NCBI GenBank assembly: GCA_049589355.1
Contig: JBAWAP010000281.1
Coordinates: 1-20,378 of the forward strand
Reading direction: 5' to 3'
DNA: 20,378 nt
Origin: JBAWAP01 sp049589355
GTDB taxonomy: Bacteria > Chloroflexota > Anaerolineae > VGOG01
In this document: piece by piece, positions 1-7,084 of the stretch
Layout of the letters: the number at the start of each line of letters is the position of its first letter
Numbering within the stretch: the first letter of the stretch is position 1
The notes under the pieces: generated by a model
What the model saw: only the letters and a program-made list of their open reading frames with translations
Told to the model about the DNA's origin: nothing
Database searches by the model: none
Translations under genes and position numbers: made by a program

Positions 1-3000
1 CTGCCCTCCCCCTACCAGGGGGAGGGTTGGGGAGGGGGTGGTGGAGCGGACGTCGAAACCCAGGTTCTCGGCGGCGACGTCCTCCGGGACGCGGCCCTGC
101 TGCCGCTCGTACTCCATCGTCACCGTCATTCCTACCTGCTCAATGTCTGGGTCCTCCTGCATGGCGGCGTCTACCTGGCGAGCGGGCACCACCCGCACCG
201 CCCCCACGAAGCGGGGCATGCCCATCGTCAGGCTGCGCTCCTGGGCGACGGTCTGCTGTAACTCCGTCAATGCCTCCTCGTAGGTACGCTTTTGTTCCTC
301 CTTGTTGAAAATAGCCAGGTCTACCTTGTCCCCCCGCTCTCGACGGGCATAGAGGTCAATCAAGTCCCCATCCAACTGGACGATGAGGTACTCCAGGGAT
401 CTGACCCCATATTTCTCCTTGATCTCGGCCTGGCGGTCTCGCTCGGCCTGCAGTTGTTCCTTGTAATTGGCGAGAGCAGGCAGAAGCACACTCAAAGCCT
501 GCTGCTTGATAGCATCCAGGTCGAGGGTTGGTCCATCAGGCGACTCGCCGCCCTCTGCCAGGTCCCACAGGAGAGCCGGGTTGGCGGGGCGAACCTCGTC
601 TGAGGCGAGATCGGCGTAGAGGGCGAAGAGTCGGCACCCGGCCACCTGCCCCAGCCCGTCACGGACGTCCCCCTCGTAGAACAGCAACACCCCGTCCATG
701 CGGCCATCGGGGTCGGTGAAGACAGCGCCCCGCGAGAGGCTCCCGGCCAGTTTCTGCTCCACCCAGGCCAGCAGGCCCTCAAAGAGCGGGTGACCAAAGG
801 AAACGAACTCGGCTTGGGCATGCCAGCGAGCGATATCTTTGTCAAAGGCGACAATCGGATAGCGACGCTGGAGCAAGCCGTGACGCTTCTTGAAGCCGTC
901 TTCCTCGGCGATGCGACGTACTTCAAAGGGAACGGTATCCACGGCCAGGAACCCGCCCCCACGATCATGAACCTTGCCACCAGCGGCCTCCATCGCCTTC
1001 AGGAAGAACGCCTGGGTGTACTCAGGGATCAGCCGATATTCCCGCGCCCGGTCGGCCATCTCCTGGATACGAGTATAGTCAATATAGCGGGTGGCCAGGC
1101 TTTCCCCCAGATTTTCCTTCACATGAGCAATGTAGTCCTCGTCCACCTGGATATCCAGTTCCGCCAGGATCTCATCCATACTGCGAGCACTGGCCGCTGC
1201 CTCCAGTAGCAGTTGAGCCAGGTTCTTTCCGTAGAGAACCTCGCCCATCACGTCAAATACCTTGTCACTGCCCAGCGCCCGTCGGATCTCCTCCAGCTTA
1301 TCGAAGAGGCGCTTGAGAACTCTCCCCTCGCGGGTGTCCTCGGCCACCAGGTTGAAGACGAAGACCTCCTTGGTCTGCCCGTAGCGGTGGATGCGCCCCA
1401 TCCGCTGCTCCAGCCGGTTGGGATTCCAGGGGATGTCGTAGTTGATCATCAGGTTGCAGAACTGAAGATTGATACCCTCACCGGCGGCCTCAGTAGCCAC
1501 CATCACCTGAGCCTCGTTCTTGAAGACGCCCTCGGCGCGGATACGTTCCTCAAGGCGCATTCCACCGTGGATGGTGGAGATGCTGTAGCCCCACTCACGG
1601 ATGCGCTTCTCCAGGTACTCCAACGTGTCGCGGGCCTCGGTGAAGATGAGGATTTTGGCCCCAGGGTGCTGGCGATCCAGGTCGTTGAGCGCCTCCTGGA
1701 AATGACGGAGTTTGACCTCCTCCCCGCGCTGGATAATGGCACGGGCCTGCACGATGAGACCTTCCAGGGTCCGGATCTCCAGCTCCAGTTCCTGGCGGCT
1801 CTCGGCCACGCTCAGCGTTTCCCAGATCTCTTCCTGCCGCCAGCGCTCGGCCTCGCTCATGTCCTCCACGGCCTCGAAGTCCAGGCTGCTTTCGTCCACC
1901 CGACGCCCTTCCTGCACGTCTTGCAGGAGATCCACCAGCCGCTTCTTACGCCGCTCCAGGGAGCGATAGAGGGCATAGGTGCTGGACGCCAGCCGTCGCT
2001 GTAGGATGACCAGGGCAAAGGCCACATTACGCCGCCGATCACGGGTCAGAGCTCTGTTGTACTGCTCGTTCACGTAGCGGGAGAGGGCATTGTACAGTTC
2101 CTTCTCCCGGGGCGACTCCACGCCCAGGTTGAAAGGCTTCGTCTCCACGTAGCGAGGCAGAAAGAGGGGCCGTCCCTCAAAGTCATTCAGGTCCTCCTTG
2201 ACCCGGCGGATGAAAAGGGGGTTATCCTTGTTGCGGATAGACGCCTCCAGCAGCTCGCTGGTAGCAAAGAAACCGGGCTCCAGCAGGTCCAGGAAGAGGC
2301 GGAAGTTCTCCGGGTCGCCCTTGTGGGGGGTTGCGGTCAGGAAGAGCAGGTGGGTGGTGATGCGGGAGAGAACTTGCCCCAGGCGGTAGCGGCTGGTCCT
2401 TTCCAGCTTGTTGCCGTAGAGGTAGGCGCTCATCTTGTGCGCCTCGTCCACGATAACCAGGTCGAAGTGGACCGAGGCCAGGGAGGGGAGGAGGTCATCC
2501 TGCTTGGCAAAGTCCATTGAGGTGATGATCTGCATCTCCCGCTGCCAGACGTTCTCGCCGTACAGGGCGTCAATCACCCCCCGGTCTATGACCACGAAGG
2601 TCTCCTCAAACCGCTCCTTCATCTCCCGCCGCCACTGGTCCTTGAGATGGCCGGGCACCACCACGAGGATGCGGCGGGCCAGGTGGCGGAGTTTGAGTTC
2701 CTTGATGACCAGCCCGGCCATGATGGTCTTGCCTGCACCGGGGTCGTCGGCAATGAGGAAGCGAATGCGAGGCAGCCTGAGCACATATCCATAGACCCCC
2801 TCGATCTGGTGGGGAAGCGGGTCAATCTTAGAGGTGTTCATGGCCAGCAGGGGGTCGTAGAGGGAGGCGAAGCGGTAGCGCCTGGTCTCCAGTCCCAGGA
2901 AAACCTCGCGGGGCGGGGCAGTGAAGTTGGCCTCCACCAGCGCAACCTGCAACTGGGCCAGTTCCTCGCGGGGGATCAGTTGGTCCACGTGCTCCCTGGA

Positions 3001-3117
3001 GCCAGTGGTAGCTCCCACCAAACGGACGTATCCGCCCAGGTCTTCTACCAACTTGACCTCCACCGGCTCAGGCCAGCGAGGGCTTTGGACGATTTGGCCG
3101 GCCTGGATCTCTGGCAT
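1..3117 (-). CDS. SNF2/DEAH-type helicase with C-terminal DUF3883 region, 3' end outside window
   Basis: The frame is open for 1039 codons from the ATG at 3117 to the window edge; GGAGGTGAAA precedes the start. Visible motifs are Walker A DDPGAGKT (residues 124-131), a DEAH box (224-227), LTATPHKG, and the C-terminal helicase motifs with EQRMGRIHRYGQ (from about 570). A long charged region follows. From about residue 940 the text resembles DUF3883, with GRVPEDVAAENLGFDVRS near the edge. Family knowledge: SNF2 helicases of this size with DUF3883 occur in phage-defence loci (DrmD of class 1 DISARM is one type; others accompany DUF1156 methylases) and also alone. The window lacks the downstream genes needed to decide. 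It has its own promoter and lies beside a HEPN-MNT pair. Oddity: the last codons before the edge are made by a palindromic repeat. Helicase identity is secure; the system is not. Confidence 0.9.
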   Translation of the reverse strand, partial: MPEIQAGQIVQSPRWPEPVEVKLVEDLGGYVRLVGATTGSREHVDQLIPREELAQLQVALVEANFTAPPREVFLGLETRRYRFASLYDPLLAMNTSKIDPLPHQIEGVYGYVLRLPRIRFLIADDPGAGKTIMAGLVIKELKLRHLARRILVVVPGHLKDQWRREMKERFEETFVVIDRGVIDALYGENVWQREMQIITSMDFAKQDDLLPSLASVHFDLVIVDEAHKMSAYLYGNKLERTSRYRLGQVLSRITTHLLFLTATPHKGDPENFRLFLDLLEPGFFATSELLEASIRNKDNPLFIRRVKEDLNDFEGRPLFLPRYVETKPFNLGVESPREKELYNALSRYVNEQYNRALTRDRRRNVAFALVILQRRLASSTYALYRSLERRKKRLVDLLQDVQEGRRVDESSLDFEAVEDMSEAERWRQEEIWETLSVAESRQELELEIRTLEGLIVQARAIIQRGEEVKLRHFQEALNDLDRQHPGAKILIFTEARDTLEYLEKRIREWGYSISTIHGGMRLEERIRAEGVFKNEAQVMVATEAAGEGINLQFCNLMINYDIPWNPNRLEQRMGRIHRYGQTKEVFVFNLVAEDTREGRVLKRLFDKLEEIRRALGSDKVFDVMGEVLYGKNLAQLLLEAAASARSMDEILAELDIQVDEDYIAHVKENLGESLATRYIDYTRIQEMADRAREYRLIPEYTQAFFLKAMEAAGGKVHDRGGGFLAVDTVPFEVRRIAEEDGFKKRHGLLQRRYPIVAFDKDIARWHAQAEFVSFGHPLFEGLLAWVEQKLAGSLSRGAVFTDPDGRMDGVLLFYEGDVRDGLGQVAGCRLFALYADLASDEVRPANPALLWDLAEGGESPDGPTLDLDAIKQQALSVLLPALANYKEQLQAERDRQAEIKEKYGVRSLEYLIVQLDGDLIDLYARRERGDKVDLAIFNKEEQKRTYEEALTELQQTVAQERSLTMGMPRFVGAVRVVPARQVDAAMQEDPDIEQVGMTVTMEYERQQGRVPEDVAAENLGFDVRSTTPSPTLPLVGGGQ
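4..26. repeat. Perfect palindrome inside the helicase reading frame
   Basis: A 10-bp perfect stem (positions 4-13 and 17-26) surrounds a 3-nt loop. On the minus strand it is preceded by CTCCCCAAC, the look of a dispersed REP-like intergenic repeat. It is read in frame as roughly STTPSPTLPLVGGG, directly after the conserved-looking GFDVRS of the DUF3883 region. Whether the frame continues past it lies outside the window. Confidence 0.7.
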
Positions 3118-3150
3118 TTTCACCTCCACCTTCTGATTCCTTTTCCATCT

Positions 3151-3168
3151 GCCTGACGGCAGGCAGGT
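3151..3168. repeat. Small perfect hairpin in the helicase 5' leader
   Basis: CTGCCTG and CAGGCAG on the minus strand pair perfectly around a 4-nt loop, between the helicase promoter and its ribosome binding site. It may be a dispersed repeat or an mRNA hairpin. No T-run follows, so it is not a standard terminator. Confidence 0.45.
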
Positions 3169-3183
3169 TTGGCTGCTAAGTAT

Positions 3184-3212
3184 AGTATATCAGATTTCAG
3201 CTCGTTTGGCAA
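3184..3212 (-). promoter_or_regulatory. Sigma-70-type promoter of the helicase gene
   Basis: On the minus strand, TTGCCA (3212-3207) and TATACT (3189-3184) are 17 bp apart, about 65 bp upstream of the helicase ATG. The spacing is ideal and the -10 box matches the other promoters of this window. The same sequence with its upstream flank recurs on the plus strand at 20190-20253. Confidence 0.65.
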
Positions 3213-3253
3213 TGGCAAAAGCCAGCTTTGCGGTTGATGCAGGTAGCTTCTTC

Positions 3254-3291
3254 AAAAATCGAAGAGCCGCCCAGCTTCCACCAGGCGGCTC
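3254..3291 (-). terminator. Intrinsic terminator, outer copy, after the frdA remnant
   Basis: GAGCCGCC and GGCGGCTC form an 8-bp stem followed on the minus strand by a T-rich run ending in five T. It is identical to the terminator behind the complete frdA at 4526-4563. Here it follows a truncated frdA 3' end and probably ends the HEPN-MNT transcript. Confidence 0.8.
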
Positions 3292-3305
3292 CTTTGCTCA
3301 TGCCC

Positions 3306-3450
3306 TCACCGCACTTTGCGCGTATAATCGGGCAACAAGATGGGGGATAGGATGGGGTTCTCTATCCCTGCTTCCTGCAACTGTTTGTTCCACTCATCCA
3401 CGTGGGCCAGAGTCAGCTTACCTGGTTCCACCTCCTGGGCTCGGAGGGTC
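3306..3450 (-). pseudogene. Remnant: last 48 or so codons of a second frdA-like flavoprotein
   Basis: This segment aligns without gaps to the 3' end of the complete frdA (4578-4722). It still reads as the same C-terminus, ending DYTRKVR and a stop. Over about 145 bp I count roughly 21 base differences but only about three amino-acid changes (K to Q, E to Q, A to L), so most changes are silent. The copy therefore comes from a gene that was under selection and was then cut off, not from recent duplication of a dead fragment. The similarity stops near 3450, shortly before the HEPN stop codon. There is no start codon or upstream frame. Confidence 0.85.
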
Positions 3451-3474
3451 ACACGAAACGGCTTCCCCGATCGT

Positions 3475-3864
3475 TTATTGCCTCGTCAAAGCCCTCGCAG
3501 CTTCAGCCACGAACGCCTTCGCGTCATCTTGGCACTTCTCTGCTCTGTCCCTCGTCGCCAGCCAATAGACGTCATAGTCCGACTTCTGCCGCCACTCGAA
3601 GCCTTCGAGAAGCATTCGATGATACCGGGGATCTATTCTCCCCGCCTTGACGTACTCCCTTCCAAAAGCCGCTACGACCGCCGAATGTTTGCTCACATCA
3701 ATGCCATCCAGGAGCAGCAGGGCCTTGGCCGCATAAAACATGGCATAGTAGGAGCGCGAGATGGACTCGGCGAAGAGCGACTCCTCCAGCAGTTTCTTTG
3801 CTGCGATGAGGCTGGAACGAGCTTTGCCCATCCATCGCTGGCTCTCTTCTAGGCGGCCTTCCAT
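3475..3864 (-). CDS. HEPN-domain protein, probable toxin of a HEPN-MNT pair
   Basis: The protein has 129 aa from the ATG at 3864, which overlaps the end of the MNT gene by 16 bp. A longer frame exists upstream, but it lies inside the MNT gene and its N-terminus looks like a shadow. The signature SRSYYAMFYAAKALL (residues 36-50) and the late R-x-x-SDY motif are typical of HEPN proteins (PF05168 type). R76-IDPR-YH82 fits the R-x(4-6)-H pattern of HEPN RNases. Known biology: HEPN proteins paired with minimal nucleotidyltransferases act as RNase toxins, silenced by the partner through AMPylation in studied cases. I infer the same here; which residue is catalytic cannot be decided from sequence alone. 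Confidence 0.88.
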   Translation of the reverse strand: MEGRLEESQRWMGKARSSLIAAKKLLEESLFAESISRSYYAMFYAAKALLLLDGIDVSKHSAVVAAFGREYVKAGRIDPRYHRMLLEGFEWRQKSDYDVYWLATRDRAEKCQDDAKAFVAEAARALTRQ

Positions 3865-4403
3865 AGTACTTTCCCTTCCTTTTGAACATTCCTCAGAAAC
3901 GAAGAGCCCCGCTGCTCCAGCATCCGGTAGTGATCCATATCCGTCAGGTATAGGGAAAACACGTAAGCAAAATCCGCCTCCCACATCATCTCGTAGGCCA
4001 CTTGGCGCACCTTCTCATAGGCTACTTCGGATGCCCGGCGCAGTACAACGAACAGGTCTACGTCGGAGTCCAGTTGGGCCTCACCTCTAGCGTGGGAGCC
4101 GTAGAGCATCAAAAGCCACAGATCAGAACCCAACAGGCGCTGAAGCTCCTCGCTTAGCGTCTCAAGTAACCGAGAAAGTTGCCCAATGGACTGTAAGTCT
4201 TCCTCACAGGGGACGCGAAAGACAAGGGGCATGGGTTCCAGACCTGCCTCACGGACCCGTCGGTATACATCGGCTTCTGTGTCACCGATGGAGACGATTT
4301 TCCCTTCGTGAATAGCCACGACCTTCGCCGGATATTTGCCTACCAACTCATCCAGATGTTCGGCCAACCACTCATCATATCCCTGTAGTTGCAAGGCTTC
4401 CAT
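3849..4403 (-). CDS. DUF5678-MNT fusion: nucleotidyltransferase partner of HEPN
   Basis: The protein has 184 aa. I take the ATG at 4403 because GGGAGG lies 9 nt upstream; an upstream in-frame start at 4448 lacks this. Residues 1 to about 66 resemble DUF5678 (W12, then KYPAKVVAIHEGKIVSIG and spaced aliphatic residues to VFRVP). From about 75 on it is a minimal nucleotidyltransferase with GSHARGEAQLDSDVDLFVV (102-120), the GSxARG and DxD metal-binding motif; D144 may be the third carboxylate. MNT proteins transfer nucleotides and serve as antitoxins to HEPN toxins. The promoter is at 4477-4506 and the HEPN start overlaps its end, so the two are translated together. The N-terminal DUF5678 domain is unusual for an MNT antitoxin. 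Confidence 0.88.
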   Translation of the reverse strand: MEALQLQGYDEWLAEHLDELVGKYPAKVVAIHEGKIVSIGDTEADVYRRVREAGLEPMPLVFRVPCEEDLQSIGQLSRLLETLSEELQRLLGSDLWLLMLYGSHARGEAQLDSDVDLFVVLRRASEVAYEKVRQVAYEMMWEADFAYVFSLYLTDMDHYRMLEQRGSSFLRNVQKEGKVLWKAA

Positions 4404-4476
4404 TTCTCTTTGCCTCCCACTTACGTTCTGCAGAGCTATTACCCTCACTCCCTTCGGCTACGCCCAGTGCAAGCAT

Positions 4477-4506
4477 AGTATAGCACAACAGACCAGAGAT
4501 GTCCAA
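4477..4506 (-). promoter_or_regulatory. Sigma-70-type promoter of the MNT-HEPN pair
   Basis: On the minus strand, TTGGAC (4506-4501) and TATACT (4482-4477) are 18 bp apart, about 75 bp before the MNT ATG. It lies just downstream of the frdA terminator, so the cassette has its own transcription. Confidence 0.6.
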
Positions 4507-4525
4507 ACCATGTACTCTTTCCTGT

Positions 4526-4563
4526 AAAAATCGAAGAGCCGCCCAGCTTCCACCAGGCGGCTC
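4526..4563 (-). terminator. Intrinsic terminator of the malate-fumarate-Hdr operon
   Basis: On the minus strand, 14 bp beyond the frdA stop, GAGCCGCC and GGCGGCTC form an 8-bp GC-rich stem around a 12-nt loop, followed by TTCGATTTTT. It closes the 12-gene operon. A 48-bp stretch including it is repeated exactly at 3254-3301. Confidence 0.85.
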
Positions 4564-4722
4564 CTTTGCTCATACCCTCACCGCACTTTCCGCGTGTAGT
4601 CGGGTAACAAGATGGGGGACGCGATGGGATTCTCTATCCCCGCCTCCTCTAATTGCTTGTTCCACTCATCCACGTGGGCCAGGGTCAGCTTGCCTGGCTC
4701 CACCTCCTTGGCACGAAGGGCC
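4526..4722. repeat. Direct repeat copy B (3' end of complete frdA plus terminator)
   Basis: This partner of 3254-3450 belongs to the intact frdA gene. The cassette between the two copies holds the HEPN and MNT genes and their promoter, about 1.07 kb. Confidence 0.9.
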
Positions 4723-6191
4723 GCGGCCCGGCCAGCGCGGCGACCGAAGACGTTTATCTCCAACAACGAGTTGCCCATCAAGCGGTTGCGGCCATGCACC
4801 CCGCCGGTGACCGCCCCGGCCGCGTACAGGTTGGGCACTCCCTCGATAGAACCATCGGGCTTTACGAATACGCCACCGTTCTGGTAGTGCGCCGTCGGGT
4901 AGACCAGCATGGGCTCTGTCGTGATGTCAATTTCGAAGCGCTTGAACTGCCGTACCATAGCCGGCAACTTGGCCTCGATGATGCCAGGGCCATGGATGAT
5001 GTTGATCATGGGGGAGTCCAGCCAGACCCCCAACATCCCCGAGGGAGTCCTCACCCCTTTGCCCCGTTCCACACACTCCCGGATGAAGGCCGAGGACTCA
5101 ACATCGCGGGTCTCACGGGGGTTGACGAACTGCTCCCCATCAATGTTGCAAACCTGAGCTCCCAAGCCTCTCACTTTCTCCGTCACTAATTGCCCCAAGA
5201 TCTGCTCCGGGTAGGCGGCACCGGTGGGGTGATATTGATAGGTGTCTTGATGAAGCAGCTTGCCCCCCACCCGATAGGCCAGCACCAATCCATCCCCTGT
5301 GGCTCCGTAGTGGTTGGTGGTGGCAAAGCCCTGGTAATGCAGGCGACCGCTGTCGCCGGTGGCGATGATGGTGCACCTGGCCCGCACCACCAGGTGCTCG
5401 CCCGTCTCCAGGTTCTGCAGGATCGCTCCCGCCACCTGGCCCTTATCGTCCATGAGAAGCTCGATGGCCGGAGAGAACTCCAGCACGGTGATGTCTTCGG
5501 GATAGCTGCGCACCTCGTCGCGCAGAACGCGCATGATTCCCGCGCCGGAGTAGTCCCTCGCCGAGTGCATCCGTTTGCGGGAGGTGCCGCCACCGTGAAT
5601 ACTCATCATGGTGCCATCGGGCTCCTTGTCGAACATGACGCCTAAATCCTCCAGCCACTTGATGACCAGGGGCGCGTCCATCACCAAAGCCTCCACCAGG
5701 TCAGGATTGTTGGCAAAGTGGCCACCGCCGATAACGTCCAAATAGTGAATCGTCGGCGAATCGTTGGGCTTGTCGGCGGCCTGGATGCCACCCTGAGCCA
5801 TCATGGTGTTGGCATCGCCCAGGCGCAGCTTGGTGGCCAGGATGACCCTAGCGCTATTCTCCCGAGCCAGGATTGCAGCCGAGGCGCCCGCCCCGCCACC
5901 GCCGATGATAAGCACATCGGTATCGTAGTCTATTTGAGTCAAATCCAAAGCATCAGACGTCAGATGGCTGCGACCTTCTAAGACATCCACCAGCTCACTG
6001 GGGGCCTTCTCACTCTTGTTCGGCCCCACCCGGATCTCGCGAAAGCCTTCAGTGCGGAAATCAGGATGAAACCGCTCCAGCACCCTCTGCTTCTCTTCAG
6101 GCGTCATTAGGGGGAAGGTCTCCTGCAATCGCCTTGGCCGAGTGGCCTCCACCTTCTTGATGGACTCGCGCATTTCAGGTGTATAGCTCAT
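4578..6191 (-). CDS. frdA: Fumarate reductase / succinate dehydrogenase flavoprotein subunit, soluble type
   Basis: The protein has 537 aa; I take the ATG at 6191 because GAGGAG lies 7 nt upstream, though a GTG at 6194 is possible. It interconverts fumarate and succinate. FAD-binding GGGGAG is at 97-102. Active-site landmarks are HGGGTSRKRM (199-208), HPTG (321-324), R341 in TEKVRG, HYQNGG (435-440) and GRNRLMGNSL (467-476). The histidine that binds FAD covalently in membrane SdhA/FrdA is replaced by N129, as in soluble relatives, so FAD should be non-covalent; E. coli FrdA mutants at that His keep fumarate reduction but lose succinate oxidation. An extension of about 90 residues precedes the FAD fold. 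It ends early compared with SdhA (about 590 aa). Partner FrdB is just upstream and no membrane anchor is encoded. L-aspartate oxidase is less likely, given FrdB. Confidence 0.9.
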   Translation of the reverse strand: MSYTPEMRESIKKVEATRPRRLQETFPLMTPEEKQRVLERFHPDFRTEGFREIRVGPNKSEKAPSELVDVLEGRSHLTSDALDLTQIDYDTDVLIIGGGGAGASAAILARENSARVILATKLRLGDANTMMAQGGIQAADKPNDSPTIHYLDVIGGGHFANNPDLVEALVMDAPLVIKWLEDLGVMFDKEPDGTMMSIHGGGTSRKRMHSARDYSGAGIMRVLRDEVRSYPEDITVLEFSPAIELLMDDKGQVAGAILQNLETGEHLVVRARCTIIATGDSGRLHYQGFATTNHYGATGDGLVLAYRVGGKLLHQDTYQYHPTGAAYPEQILGQLVTEKVRGLGAQVCNIDGEQFVNPRETRDVESSAFIRECVERGKGVRTPSGMLGVWLDSPMINIIHGPGIIEAKLPAMVRQFKRFEIDITTEPMLVYPTAHYQNGGVFVKPDGSIEGVPNLYAAGAVTGGVHGRNRLMGNSLLEINVFGRRAGRAAALRAKEVEPGKLTLAHVDEWNKQLEEAGIENPIASPILLPDYTRKVR

Positions 6192-6207
6192 CACGTGTCT
6201 CCTCTTT

Positions 6208-6265
6208 TTGGAGATTGGAGATTAGAGGTTAGAGATTGGAGGCGAATGTCCAGCCTCCAACTTCC
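6208..6265. repeat. Heptamer array between frdB and frdA
   Basis: Five 7-bp units in a row (TTGGAGA, TTGGAGA, TTAGAGG, TTAGAGA, TTGGAGG; 6208-6242) are followed by an inverted part (CCTCCAA, CTTCC). It fills the gap between the frdB stop (6266) and the frdA ribosome binding site. Confidence 0.8.
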
Positions 6266-6946
6266 TTAATCCGGCTCGATATCCCGCTCATTGTATCTCT
6301 GGCGTAATTCCTCCTTGCCTAGAGACTTCATCTCCTTCAACGCTTCATCGAACGTGCCGGCCTCGATCTCCGCCACCCGCTCGCTCAGATGCTTGGCCCT
6401 GGGAGCCAGGTATCTACCGTAGAGGCGGCGGCAGAGAATGGCGATGTTGTACTGGACCTCCTCGGCCGGGCAGCGAGCCGCACAGAGGCCGCACATTATG
6501 CAGTCGAAGGACTTGTCAGCGACGGCGGCGATGTTGCCTCGCATGGCCTCGGCCATGTAATCCTTGACATTCAAGTCCTGAGGACAAGCTTTGGTACACG
6601 TGCCGCAGCTCAGACAGCGCAGCAGCTCAGGATAGATCTTGACCAGGGTCTCAAAAGTCGGCTCCAGATCATCCAACTTATACTGGGGCCGCTCGGCAGG
6701 AAAGAAGGGAATCTGCGCGATGTACATTTCGGGTTCCGCAACCGTCTGACAAGCCAGGGCGACCTTGAGCCTGTAATCGCCTGCCGTACGATAGACAGTG
6801 GCACAGGCTCCGCAGAAGCCTGCGCGACAGCCCGCTCCCCGCACTAGCCTGTAGCCAGCGTACTCTATGGCCTTCATGATGGTCAGATTAGGGGGCACCT
6901 CGTACCTCTTGCCCATGATGTAGACAGGAATCAGTTCTTCAGACAT
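6266..6946 (-). CDS. frdB: Fumarate reductase iron-sulfur subunit
   Basis: The protein has 226 aa; the ATG at 6946 has GGAGGT 6-7 nt upstream. A longer frame to 7006 runs through repeat sequence and is rejected. It carries electrons to the FrdA flavin. The N-terminal [2Fe-2S] domain has C40, C45, C48 and C66 (GCRAGFCGAC). The C-terminal part has two ferredoxin motifs, CLSCGTCTKACP (111-122) and CIMCGLCAARCP (149-160). Classical SdhB/FrdB has one [2Fe-2S], one [4Fe-4S] and one [3Fe-4S] cluster; here both later motifs look fit for [4Fe-4S]. The tail after 180 is charged and helical. Methanogen TfrB fuses such a protein to an HdrB-like CCG part; here HdrB is a separate gene in the same operon, so electron exchange with Hdr is plausible. 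Confidence 0.9.
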   Translation of the reverse strand: MSEELIPVYIMGKRYEVPPNLTIMKAIEYAGYRLVRGAGCRAGFCGACATVYRTAGDYRLKVALACQTVAEPEMYIAQIPFFPAERPQYKLDDLEPTFETLVKIYPELLRCLSCGTCTKACPQDLNVKDYMAEAMRGNIAAVADKSFDCIMCGLCAARCPAEEVQYNIAILCRRLYGRYLAPRAKHLSERVAEIEAGTFDEALKEMKSLGKEELRQRYNERDIEPD

Positions 6947-6973
6947 CGCAAGACCTCCATGCCCCTCACCCGC

Positions 6974-7070
6974 TCTGAGACAAGGAGAGGGGGGACAAGG
7001 TGACAAGGAGAAGACCGTCTTTGCCCCTTGTCTCCATGTCCCCTTGTCTCCTTGTCACCGCTAGGGGGAT
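6974..7070. repeat. Octamer-like dyad array between the CBS-ACT gene and frdB
   Basis: The left arm repeats GACAAGGAG-type units (6978-7010). The right arm (7024-7059) holds TTGTCTCC, ATGTCCCC, TTGTCTCC and TTGTCACC, its inverse. A large imperfect hairpin can form. It occupies most of the 138-bp gap. Confidence 0.75.
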
Positions 7071-7084
7071 GAGGGCAAACCACC

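Larger units (their letters stand above)
3254..3450. repeat. Direct repeat copy A flanking the HEPN-MNT cassette
   Basis: About 197 bp (frdA 3' end plus terminator) match 4526-4722 in the same orientation at roughly 89 percent identity by eye. The first 48 bp, covering the terminator, are identical. The two copies bracket the HEPN-MNT pair. Confidence 0.9.

Noticed and set aside
6947..7006. Longer FrdB start
   Set aside because: The extra 20 codons run into the repeat array; GGAGGT directly precedes the ATG at 6946.
6192..7084. Search for a membrane anchor subunit (SdhC/SdhD or FrdC/FrdD)
   Set aside because: Neither the gaps around frdA and frdB nor the rest of the operon holds a frame with the expected heme-anchor helices; the only membrane protein in the operon is of DUF2227 type.
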